A DNA stretch of 64,000 nt from assembly GCF_009697385.1 (NCBI RefSeq), contig NZ_VUNL01000003.1:124001-188000 (forward strand), in the 5' to 3' direction. Positions 7,851-15,882 of this stretch are shown here, piece after piece. Origin of the DNA: Wylensekiella montiformis (GTDB lineage Bacteria; Bacillota; Negativicutes; Selenomonadales; Selenomonadaceae). Within the stretch, counting starts at the first letter, position 1. The number at the start of each line of letters is the position of its first letter. The position numbers and the translations under genes were made by a program. The notes under the pieces were generated by a model. It was given only the letters and a program-made list of their open reading frames with translations. It did no database searches and was not told the DNA's origin.

Positions 7851-7920
7851 ATGCTTCGATATCGATTGCAAGCCCGGATTTGAATTTCACGGTGAAGCGG
7901 TCGGCAAGGACGGTGATCTT
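7849..7920 (-). pseudogene. Large serine recombinase, C-terminal remnant 3
   Basis: The last 23 or so codons of a recombinase, minus strand: KITVLADRFTVKFKSG.AIDIEA and a stop, closely resembling remnant 1. The fragment ends exactly where the IS256-type derivative begins at 7921, so that element (or a recombination at it) removed the rest. Confidence 0.65.
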
Positions 7921-7962
7921 GATAAGGTAAAATATATTTCGCAAATTCAATTTCATAAAAAA
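7919..7962 (+). repeat. 44-bp direct repeat, left copy
   Basis: Identical over 44 bp to 23016-23059. It contains the left terminal inverted repeat of an IS256-type element (core TTTCGCAAATTC). The two copies bracket the Ssp operon. Confidence 0.9.
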
Positions 7963-8220
7963 CTTGACGGAACGAGTAAATCGCGAGATACGCCGCCGTA
8001 CAAGGGCCATTGGTGCATTTCCTGACGGCAACAGTGCGCTGATGCTCGTCTGTGCCAGACTTCGCCATGTTGCCGCCTCAGAATGGGGCTCGAAGCGCCA
8101 TATGGACATGGAACATCTATTCAAGATGGAAATTGAGCAGCTGACGAGGAAAATCCATACATTTGATGCCGATATTTACCGGCGGATGAAATGAATTTGC
8201 GAAAGAATCTTGACACTACC
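7921..8220 (+). mobile_element. Internally deleted IS256-family element (300 bp, MITE-like)
   Basis: The left end GATAAGGTAAAATATA-TTTCGCAAATTC pairs imperfectly with the right end (complement GGTAGTGTCAAGATTC-TTTCGCAAATTC), an inverted repeat of about 28 bp. Between them only the C-terminal part of a Mutator/IS256-type transposase remains. No target duplication is visible (left flank GGTGATCTT, right flank TAGACATGA). Both ends are present, so a transposase in trans could in principle still recognise it. Confidence 0.7.
7964..8194 (+). pseudogene. IS256-family transposase, C-terminal remnant
   Basis: Encodes TERVNREIRRRTRAIGAFPD, GNSALMLVCARLRHVA and EWGSKRHMDMEHL before a stop, which is the conserved C-terminus of IS256/Mutator transposases, including the last catalytic-domain segment. 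The upstream 300 or so codons are missing and are replaced by the element's own left end. Confidence 0.8.
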
Positions 8221-8318
8221 TAGACATGAGTCTGCACACCTCCATGCTTTTCATTATACAAAATCTAACGTTAAATGTTACAAAACTGACGATATATGAG
8301 AATATAATTGCCGTTTTA

Positions 8319-8347
8319 TTGTAAAATAACGTAACTCGTTATATAAT
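8319..8347 (+). promoter_or_regulatory. Probable ssp operon promoter with palindromic operator
   Basis: TTGTAA (8319-8324), 17-bp spacer, TATAAT (8342-8347), about 105 bp before the first ssp start. A perfect palindrome ATAACG-TAACT-CGTTAT (8326-8342) occupies the spacer. A TAACGTTA palindrome also lies upstream at about 8267. The region 8221-8452 otherwise contains only AT-rich DNA with no gene. Repression through the palindrome is inferred; no regulator gene is present in the operon. Confidence 0.6.
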
Positions 8348-8452
8348 GAAAGTGTATATCTTGAGTTAAGATTAAAATATGTGGTTTTTTGCTCTTTTTT
8401 ATAGGTAATTAACGAATTTTGTTGTGTATAGAATAAAAGGTAACATATAAAA

Positions 8453-10168
8453 ATGTGGTGTAAACACTGTGAGATAGAGACAAACGAAAAAGAATGCCCG
8501 ATTTGCGGGCAAAAAACAGAAACGGATGTTCCTACAGAAATTTATTGGTGCGAGCATTGCCAGGTACCGATTATCCGTCGAGTCAATCAGTCCGGTCAGT
8601 CAGAATGCCCGATTTGCGGACAAAAGACGAAGTATATGGCATCTGACCTGCGCCCAGTTTTTCCAGAAGAGCGACTGCTGTTGGAATTGTTCTTGAAATT
8701 TGAGCCCTTGAGCTTGGCTGAAAAATCTATCTGGGCGAATAAGAACCGCTATTACATTGACGGTCATTCCAAGGTAATTACTGCCAAGAACTATGAAGAA
8801 GCCGATATTGAGCAGGTAAGGAAAATTCTGCAGGAACATGCTCAGGAAAAATATTCTGGATCCTTTAAGCGTCATATCCAAGACTTTTTGACAGTCAATC
8901 GTCATCATCTGCAGTCTATCATCGACGAGGCTCATCAGTTTATCAGAGAGGAAGCTTCTAAATATCCTGCAGAGAATATAGTATTGTCATTTTCAGGGGG
9001 CAAAGATTCGACAGTTACGGCAGACATTGTCACAAAGGCACTGAGCAATCCGAGTCTTGTTCATATTTTTGGCAATACAACATTGGAATTCCCGACAACA
9101 TTGACATACGCAGAGCGGTTCCGTAAGAATCATCCACAGGCCATTTTTCAGATTGCCCAGAATCGGGAACAAAATTTCATGGATATGTGCAAAGTAATTG
9201 GCCCGCCTGCCAGGATGATGCGCTGGTGCTGTTCTATGTTCAAAACAGGACCGATTACACGAGTCATTAGTAATCTGTATCGAAATCAGCAGATTTTGAC
9301 TTTTTATGGTATCCGTCGTTATGAGTCTGTCAGCCGCAGTAAATACAATCGCGTTGAGAAGAATACAGAGTCGGTAAAGATACAGCAGCAGACGGTTGCT
9401 GCCCCTATATTCAATTGGAAGGATATTGATGTTTGGCTTTATATCTTGGGTGAGAAAATTGACTTTAATGATGCTTATCGCTTGGGATATGACCGTGTTG
9501 GTTGTTGGTGCTGCCCTAACAATAATAAAAGAGCGCAGTTTCTTTCCAATGTATATATGCCAGAGCGTTCGACGAAGTGGCGTAACTTTTTGATTGACTT
9601 TGCCCATGAGATCGGCAAGGAAGATGCCGAGGTTTATGTTGATACGGGCAAGTGGAAGGCACGACAGGGCGGAAATGGACTTCCTGCAGCTAAAACTGTC
9701 AAATTGCAGTATACGAACTGTACTTCAGAAGAACATTCAAAGATATATAAACTGTTCCGGCCATATGATGATGAACTGGTGAATATGTTTGTGCCGTTCG
9801 GAAAATTAGCACCGGAACTTGGCAGAAGATTACTGCATGAGACTGTAGTGTTGGATATCCATACCAATGTTCCTATTTTGTCCATTCAGCCGTTTAAGCA
9901 GGATGATTATGAACATGCAGTCAAGGTCAAGACAATGAATGTCAAGGACCATGATGCATTGCAGAGAATGGCAGGATATCAGATACGAAAGTTCAACGCA
10001 TGCCGCCGCTGCCTGAAATGTGAATCCTTATGTCGGACAGGGGCTATTTCTATCATTGGAGATTCTTATTATATTGATCCACAGAAATGCGTACACTGTC
10101 AGAAGTGCATGAATGCAAAATATTTAGCGGGCGGCTGTATGATGGATAAATATTTAAGAACGAAGTAA
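8453..10168 (+). CDS. sspD: SspD-like PAPS-reductase-family protein with zinc ribbons and ferredoxin domain
   Basis: A 571-aa PP-loop ATP pyrophosphatase of the phosphoadenosine-phosphosulfate-reductase superfamily, the sulfur-activating subunit of DNA phosphorothioation. The N-terminus has two zinc ribbons (C3-C6/C15-C18 and C33-C36/C52-C55), apparently duplicated because both end ECPICGQKT. The PP-loop SGGKDS is at residues 181-186. Central cysteines (RWCCSMF, RVGCWCCPNN) may hold a DndC-like Fe-S cluster. The C-terminus is ferredoxin-like: C517-x2-C520-x2-C523-x3-C527 and C546-x2-C549-x2-C552 with C562. A fused electron donor is notable, since DndC/SspD proteins need reduced Fe-S chemistry. 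It is first in the operon. Assignment as SspD rests on the DUF4007, ATPase and desulfurase neighbours. Confidence 0.85.
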   Translation: MWCKHCEIETNEKECPICGQKTETDVPTEIYWCEHCQVPIIRRVNQSGQSECPICGQKTKYMASDLRPVFPEERLLLELFLKFEPLSLAEKSIWANKNRYYIDGHSKVITAKNYEEADIEQVRKILQEHAQEKYSGSFKRHIQDFLTVNRHHLQSIIDEAHQFIREEASKYPAENIVLSFSGGKDSTVTADIVTKALSNPSLVHIFGNTTLEFPTTLTYAERFRKNHPQAIFQIAQNREQNFMDMCKVIGPPARMMRWCCSMFKTGPITRVISNLYRNQQILTFYGIRRYESVSRSKYNRVEKNTESVKIQQQTVAAPIFNWKDIDVWLYILGEKIDFNDAYRLGYDRVGCWCCPNNNKRAQFLSNVYMPERSTKWRNFLIDFAHEIGKEDAEVYVDTGKWKARQGGNGLPAAKTVKLQYTNCTSEEHSKIYKLFRPYDDELVNMFVPFGKLAPELGRRLLHETVVLDIHTNVPILSIQPFKQDDYEHAVKVKTMNVKDHDALQRMAGYQIRKFNACRRCLKCESLCRTGAISIIGDSYYIDPQKCVHCQKCMNAKYLAGGCMMDKYLRTK

Positions 10169-10180
10169 CGTATCGTTACT
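10164..10180 (+). promoter_or_regulatory. Palindrome at the sspD stop codon
   Basis: AGTAACG-TAT-CGTTACT, a perfect 7-bp inverted repeat spanning the stop codon of sspD. Its TAACG/CGTTA half-sites match those of the promoter palindrome at 8326-8342. It could be a second operator or an RNA hairpin that tunes expression of the downstream genes; there is no T run, so it is not a terminator. Confidence 0.5.
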
Positions 10181-10211
10181 ATAGCAAATAGATGAGTGAG
10201 GAGAATCAAGT

Positions 10212-11099
10212 ATGAAATTCAGGGGCCATGAGACATTCTTTATCCGTAAAGGCTGGATTACCAAAGGGATGAAATATGTAAAGCGTCATCCAGACGTATT
10301 TGTCAGCAAAGAAGAAAAGCCCATGGATGTCCTGGGAATTGGTTCTAATATGGTTAAATCTCTTCGCTATTGGATGCAGGCTGTTGGCATCACAAAAGAG
10401 CCGACACATGGTAAGAGAACTCAGCAGTTTACACCGTTAGGAGAACTTATCTATCGTTATGATCGCTATATAGAGGAACAGGGAACGCTTTCATTACTGC
10501 AATATGAGTTGGCTTCGAATCAGGAAGAAGCGACAGCGTGGTATTTTTTCTTTAATGAATTTCAGATGTTGGAATTCACGAGAGATGATTTCATCAGAGG
10601 CCTTAAGAGTTATGTTTTGATGCAGGATGAAGAGACAAGTGTAGCGGATCGTTCATATCAAGATGATTTTAGCTGCATCCTCAATACATACATTCCTAGA
10701 ATCAAAGGCGGCCGACTGCAGTTTTCTCCTGAGAACAATATTGCCTGTCCCTTGGGAGAATTGGGCCTGATTGATTACGTCAGTCAAGATAGAACGATTT
10801 ATCGCAAGACGATGGTCCAGCCGCAGATGTTATCTCCATATATTGCTTTAGCCATGATTCTTTTACAGCATGATGATAATACAGAGGTTTCCTTGGAATC
10901 ACTGCTTCATGCGCCTAAAAGTATTGGCAGAGCATTTAACCTTGATATGACAACTTTGATGCAGCTGCTGAAACAATTAGAGCAGTTGGGGGAAGTCGAA
11001 GTCGTACGTACGGCAGGTCTGGATGTAGTGCACATCATGACAGAATATACGGCACAAGAGTGTATAGAACAGTATTATCAAGACGTCTTAAAGGAATGA
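10212..11099 (+). CDS. sspB: SspB-like DUF4007 protein
   Basis: A 295-aa DUF4007 protein. The N-terminal signature is FRGHETFFIRKGWITKG and LGIGSNMVKSLRYWMQAVG, as in this family. In phosphorothioate systems the DUF4007 protein corresponds to SspB, reported to nick one DNA strand during single-stranded modification. The C-terminal third looks like a winged-helix region (SPYIALAMILLQH, TTLMQLLKQLEQLGEVEVV). A ribosome-binding site (GAGGAG) lies 8 bp before the ATG. It is 43 bp after sspD and 10 bp before sspC. I see no canonical nuclease motif. Confidence 0.82.
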   Translation: MKFRGHETFFIRKGWITKGMKYVKRHPDVFVSKEEKPMDVLGIGSNMVKSLRYWMQAVGITKEPTHGKRTQQFTPLGELIYRYDRYIEEQGTLSLLQYELASNQEEATAWYFFFNEFQMLEFTRDDFIRGLKSYVLMQDEETSVADRSYQDDFSCILNTYIPRIKGGRLQFSPENNIACPLGELGLIDYVSQDRTIYRKTMVQPQMLSPYIALAMILLQHDDNTEVSLESLLHAPKSIGRAFNLDMTTLMQLLKQLEQLGEVEVVRTAGLDVVHIMTEYTAQECIEQYYQDVLKE

Positions 11100-11109
11100 A
11101 GAGAAAATT

Positions 11110-14100
11110 ATGAGTGAAATGATACACATAGCATCGGGATTCCAGTATTCTGTGAATCTGCGTTATGACCTTAATCGTGAGGATAAAATAGAAAACTTCA
11201 TTCCGACTTCGGCTGCATTGGATTTTATGGAAGACATCATGAAGTCTACCAGAGAGAATTCTACAGAACGGGCGAGAGTCTTAGTCGGGGCTTATGGTAA
11301 AGGAAAATCTCATATGGTCCTGACGATGCTGGGATTGCTGCTGAAAAAAGATTTACAGAAGTTCAAGCATTTACAGCCTAAATTATCTGAGCATAAGACT
11401 TTAGCAAAGGAGATTGACCGCTATTACAGTGGTTCGGGGAAGATTCTGCCGGTCATCATCTCAGGCAGCAGTACAAGTATTCCTCAGTCGTTCCTGACGG
11501 CCTTGGAGCAGTCCTTAAGAGATAATAATCTTTTGGATATTATGCCAGACACAAATTACAAGGCAGCGGTACAATGCATTCAAAAGTGGCAGCAGGAATA
11601 TCCGGATACGTATCAGGCATATACCAATATAATTGCTGATGAGCCAGAAGATTTTATAAAACGCTTGTCACAATATGATGTGCAGGCCTATGAAACTTTT
11701 GAACGTTTGTATCCACAGCTGACGGCAGGAAGTGTATTTAATCCATTCCTTGGTTTTGATATTGCAGAACTTTACAGCAGCGTAGTGCGTTCCTTGAAAG
11801 CTAAGGGGTATCAAGGAATTTATGTCGTCTATGATGAATTCAGCAAGTATCTGGAAGCGAACATTCAGGAAGCTTCTGTCAGTGATACAAAGATGCTGCA
11901 GGATTTCGCAGAGAAATGCAATCGCAGTGGTAAAGAACAGCTTCATATTTTGCTGATATCGCATAAGGGGATTGCGAATTATATCGACCGTTTGCCAAAA
12001 CAGAAGACCGATGGCTGGCGCGGTGTCTCGGAACGATTCAAACACGTCCATGTGCGTGCAGAATACGCTCAGACGTATGAACTGATTGATAACGTCATTC
12101 AAAAAGAAGAATTATTGTGGAAATCGTTCACTAAAAAATATCATGACCAATTTACGTTGCTGATGGGGCAATACTTAAACCATTCGATATTTGCCGATTT
12201 AAATCATAAAGTAGCAGCGCGTGTTATCTTGGAATCTTATCCGTTGCATCCGGTATCTGTCTTTATTCTGCCGCGCTTGTCAGAGCGTATTGCCCAGAAC
12301 GAAAGAACGCTGTTTACCTTCTTATCGGCAGATGGTACTGCGACTTTGCGGGATTTTCTGCGTCGATATGGCCAGGATGGTTTTCATCTTATTACGGCAG
12401 ACCTTTTATTTGATTATTTCCGTCCTTTGATGGAAAAGGAAGCTTACGACGGAGAAATTCACCAGCGCTATCTGCTGGCAAAATCCATTCTGCAAAAAGT
12501 TCATGAGAATGAATTGCAGCAGAAAATTGTTAAAATCCTGGCGCTGTTTTACATGGTGGAACAGTTTGATGTGTTGCCACCGACAAGAGAAGAATTGACA
12601 AATATCCTGCGTTTTGCTTATTCGGCAGAAGCGATTGATTCTGCACTTGATGATTTAATCGAACGTCAATATGTTGTATATCTGAAACGCAGCAACGGGT
12701 ATCTTTGCCTGAAACAGAGCTCGGGTGTTGATGTACAGCAGAAAATAAAAGATTTCATCGCTTCACATCAGGATATGGATATGAAGATGCTGCTCAACGG
12801 CATGAATTTTAACCGCTATCTCTATCCAGCAAGGTATAACGATGAACGAGAAATTACCCGCTTTTTTGCAGTTGAATTTATTACGGCTGAAGAAGTCAGG
12901 GAAGACGTGAATTGGCAGGTAAAAAGCGAATCGATAGCAGCAGATGGTGTCATTTATGCAGTTTTGCCAAATGAAGAGGCCGAGATTCAACAAACAGCGG
13001 ATATATTGCAAAAATCTGGTGATGAGACAAAAAGATTCGTCTTTGTGGTACCAAAGCATTATCGGCCTATTCGTGATACCTTGTTCGGTTTCTATGCAGC
13101 AGGACAGCTAAGAAATGCAGCGGGAGAAGATTATGTTCTTCGCGATGAATATAATCTGATTTATGAAGATTATTATGTCATAGTGAGGTCTTTCCTGCAG
13201 AGCTATACTCGTCCGGAAATGAAACAGGCCTATTATTATCATATGGGACAGCGTCTGCATATTCGCAGACGTGCAGAGTTATCGACATTGTTATCTAAAA
13301 TCTGTGACTTTACTTACCCGATGACGCCGGTTATTAATAATGAAGTCATCAATAAAAATGAAATCACGGTAATGGCAGCTAGGAGTCGTCATAAAGTTGT
13401 AACAGCCATACTGCGTCCGATAACAGAGCCAAATTTAGGTTTGATAGGCTCAGGGCAGGATATGTCTATTATGCGCAGCACTTTGATGCGTACAGGGATT
13501 TTGACGGCAGATAATGATAAATGGCAGTGGCATAAGCATACCGGAGATGCGGAAATGGATTATACGATGGCCACTATTAGTGCATTTCTGGAGCATGCAG
13601 GTGAAAACCAGCCAGAGTCTTTTGCTGATTTGTATCATCAGTTGATGTCACCGACTGGACGTATTGGTTTGCGCAGGGGCGTTATACCGATTTTATTAGC
13701 GGTGGCAATGCGTCCATACTTGCAGTCGCTGTTGATTTATGAAAAGGATGAGCAGCTGCCGATTCAGGCTGACACGCTTGAGCAGATTAATGCTCATCCA
13801 GAAAATTATAAATTGAGAAGACTTAATTGGTCGCAGGAAAAAGAAACGTATATCGAAGATTTGGGGCAGCTCTTTAACGCATCACTGCAGGATCATGTTC
13901 AGGGCAGAGTCGATTACGATGCAACAGCACATGCTATTATGGCCTGGTATCTTGCTCTTCCGAAATATACTAAAGAATTACAGCAAAAGCCAACAGGTGA
14001 AAAACTAGAGAAAAAAATCAGGGCATTTCGCAAGGCTGTAAGCTCAGAGCGAAGCAGCAGCAAGCTGCTTTTTGTCAAAATTCCTGAAGCATGTCAGTTG

Positions 14101-14715
14101 ACAATAAATGATGCAGGTCTTCTTATTGATGCAATAAAAAATATCAAGATCGAATTGGATAATGCGCTGGATGCGTTGGTAAATGAAATTTGTCAATTCA
14201 TGATAAAAGTCTTCAGAAACGCACAGTCTGAACGAGCATCTCTTCATTCCATTTTGATGGACTGGTATGAGCAGCTGCCCTCTGCTATTGGAGAAGAAGT
14301 TTTTTCGGATGGTACAACTAGCTTCCTTAAAATTTGTCAGGGTGACCTCTTAGGTGATGTACAGCTCATTCGGCAGTTAGCCCGAGAGGTAACAGGGCTG
14401 CGTCTGGAAGATTGGTCAGATAAGACATATTCAGAATTCTGCACGAAAGTAAAACGTTATAAACAGACGGCAGACGAATTTCAGCCTGTAAATCAGAAAA
14501 ATGCAGAAACAGCAGAAGAAGTGGAAGATGGATATTACTTCTCTTATCCGGAAGCCGGACAAATGGTACGCAGACATTTCGTCAAGGTGCCATATTCTCC
14601 TAGAGCTAAGCTGCTGTTGAACAGCATCACGGCAGATATTGAAGCAATGGGACAGGCTATCAATCCTGAGGAAAAACGTCAAGTAGTGGCAGAAATCCTG
14701 CAAAAGCTCTTTTAA
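11110..14715 (+). CDS. sspC: SspC-like large P-loop ATPase
   Basis: A 1201-aa AAA-like P-loop ATPase. The Walker A motif is GAYGKGKSH (residues 60-68) and a likely Walker B is YVVYDEFSKY (about 238-247). A region after it (LLISHKGIANYIDRLP, WRGVSERFKHVHV) resembles the sensor/arginine-finger part of AAA ATPases. The remaining 800 residues are largely helical with no recognised domain. By position next to the DUF4007 and PAPS-reductase-like genes it matches SspC, the ATPase that works with SspB and SspD in modification. It is intact and strongly AT-biased like its neighbours. Confidence 0.78.
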   Translation: MSEMIHIASGFQYSVNLRYDLNREDKIENFIPTSAALDFMEDIMKSTRENSTERARVLVGAYGKGKSHMVLTMLGLLLKKDLQKFKHLQPKLSEHKTLAKEIDRYYSGSGKILPVIISGSSTSIPQSFLTALEQSLRDNNLLDIMPDTNYKAAVQCIQKWQQEYPDTYQAYTNIIADEPEDFIKRLSQYDVQAYETFERLYPQLTAGSVFNPFLGFDIAELYSSVVRSLKAKGYQGIYVVYDEFSKYLEANIQEASVSDTKMLQDFAEKCNRSGKEQLHILLISHKGIANYIDRLPKQKTDGWRGVSERFKHVHVRAEYAQTYELIDNVIQKEELLWKSFTKKYHDQFTLLMGQYLNHSIFADLNHKVAARVILESYPLHPVSVFILPRLSERIAQNERTLFTFLSADGTATLRDFLRRYGQDGFHLITADLLFDYFRPLMEKEAYDGEIHQRYLLAKSILQKVHENELQQKIVKILALFYMVEQFDVLPPTREELTNILRFAYSAEAIDSALDDLIERQYVVYLKRSNGYLCLKQSSGVDVQQKIKDFIASHQDMDMKMLLNGMNFNRYLYPARYNDEREITRFFAVEFITAEEVREDVNWQVKSESIAADGVIYAVLPNEEAEIQQTADILQKSGDETKRFVFVVPKHYRPIRDTLFGFYAAGQLRNAAGEDYVLRDEYNLIYEDYYVIVRSFLQSYTRPEMKQAYYYHMGQRLHIRRRAELSTLLSKICDFTYPMTPVINNEVINKNEITVMAARSRHKVVTAILRPITEPNLGLIGSGQDMSIMRSTLMRTGILTADNDKWQWHKHTGDAEMDYTMATISAFLEHAGENQPESFADLYHQLMSPTGRIGLRRGVIPILLAVAMRPYLQSLLIYEKDEQLPIQADTLEQINAHPENYKLRRLNWSQEKETYIEDLGQLFNASLQDHVQGRVDYDATAHAIMAWYLALPKYTKELQQKPTGEKLEKKIRAFRKAVSSERSSSKLLFVKIPEACQLTINDAGLLIDAIKNIKIELDNALDALVNEICQFMIKVFRNAQSERASLHSILMDWYEQLPSAIGEEVFSDGTTSFLKICQGDLLGDVQLIRQLAREVTGLRLEDWSDKTYSEFCTKVKRYKQTADEFQPVNQKNAETAEEVEDGYYFSYPEAGQMVRRHFVKVPYSPRAKLLLNSITADIEAMGQAINPEEKRQVVAEILQKLF

Positions 14716-14726
14716 GGGAGGAAGCT

Positions 14727-15872
14727 ATGGCATATTTTGATAATGCAGCGACAACATATCCTAAACCAGAATGTGTTTACCATGAAATGGACAGCTTTTA
14801 CCGCAGTCATGGTGGCAGTGCCGGCAGGGGAACCCATGAAGGAGCAAAGTCCGCAGGAATGCTGATTGCTGAGACAAGAGACCGGCTTAAATTCCTTTTT
14901 CATGCGCCGAATCATGAGGTTATTTTTACCCCAACAGCTACATTGGCTTTGAATATGATTATTCAGGGAATGATTAAAGCTGGGGCTCGTAATATCTATA
15001 TATCGCCATTTGAGCATAACGCAGTCACCCGAGTGCTCCATGCTTTGGCTAAAGAATACACGCTGTCTGTTCATCAACTCAAAGTCAGAGATGATCTTGC
15101 TTATGATATGGAACGCATCCGTTATCAGTTTGATGAACAGGCACCAGATTTTGTTATTGTATCGCATGCAAGCAATGTTATTGGTTTGATTGCACCAGCG
15201 CCGGATATTTTCTCTTTAGCAAAAAAATATCAAGCTTGTACATTATTGGATATGTCACAGACCGCAGGACTGGTAGATATCGATATACAACGTTCTGATT
15301 GTGATTTTGCCGTTTTTGCTGGACATAAGACATTATACGGCCCTACAGGTATTTCAGGATTCCTTATGAAGCCGGAGATTTCGCTGCCGCCAGTTCTATT
15401 CGGGGGAACTGGTGTGGCTTCGGCAGAACAAGATATGCCGCAGAATTTGCCAGCACGTTATGAGATGGGAACAATGAATATCTCAGGCATCGCTGGACTG
15501 CATGCAACGTTAGGCTGGCTGCTGGAGACAGGGATTGACAATATACGCAAACGGGAACACGCAAATCGTCAGCAGCTGTTGGAAATTCTTGAAGGATATG
15601 ACTTTTTACAGTTGGTTGGGGTTAATCCGGAAAGAGAGTACGTTGGTGTGGTATCGGCGCTTATTGATGGAATCAGCAGTGATAGTGCGGGACCACTTTT
15701 TGATGAACATGACATTGCCATCCGGACAGGCCTGCAATGTGCACCCTTGGCACATAAGTTTTTAGGGACATTCCCCGCAGGGACACTTCGCTTTAGTGTC
15801 AGTTATTTCACGACAGAAAGGGATTTTGAAGCATTGAAGTCCGTTTTGGATGAAATAGAAGAAGATATATAA
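14727..15872 (+). CDS. sspA: SspA-like cysteine desulfurase
   Basis: A 381-aa PLP-dependent class V aminotransferase-fold cysteine desulfurase. It opens with FDNAATTYPKPE, has the PLP lysine K201 in AGHKTLYGP and the catalytic persulfide cysteine C338 in RTGLQCAP, and ends with the conserved GTLRFSVSYFT. It mobilises sulfur from cysteine onto the SspD-type protein. A GGGAGG ribosome-binding site starts inside the preceding stop region, and the gap to sspC is only 11 bp. Encoding the desulfurase inside the operon makes the locus independent of the host IscS. Confidence 0.88.
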   Translation: MAYFDNAATTYPKPECVYHEMDSFYRSHGGSAGRGTHEGAKSAGMLIAETRDRLKFLFHAPNHEVIFTPTATLALNMIIQGMIKAGARNIYISPFEHNAVTRVLHALAKEYTLSVHQLKVRDDLAYDMERIRYQFDEQAPDFVIVSHASNVIGLIAPAPDIFSLAKKYQACTLLDMSQTAGLVDIDIQRSDCDFAVFAGHKTLYGPTGISGFLMKPEISLPPVLFGGTGVASAEQDMPQNLPARYEMGTMNISGIAGLHATLGWLLETGIDNIRKREHANRQQLLEILEGYDFLQLVGVNPEREYVGVVSALIDGISSDSAGPLFDEHDIAIRTGLQCAPLAHKFLGTFPAGTLRFSVSYFTTERDFEALKSVLDEIEEDI

Positions 15873-15882
15873 GAGGTCAGAT

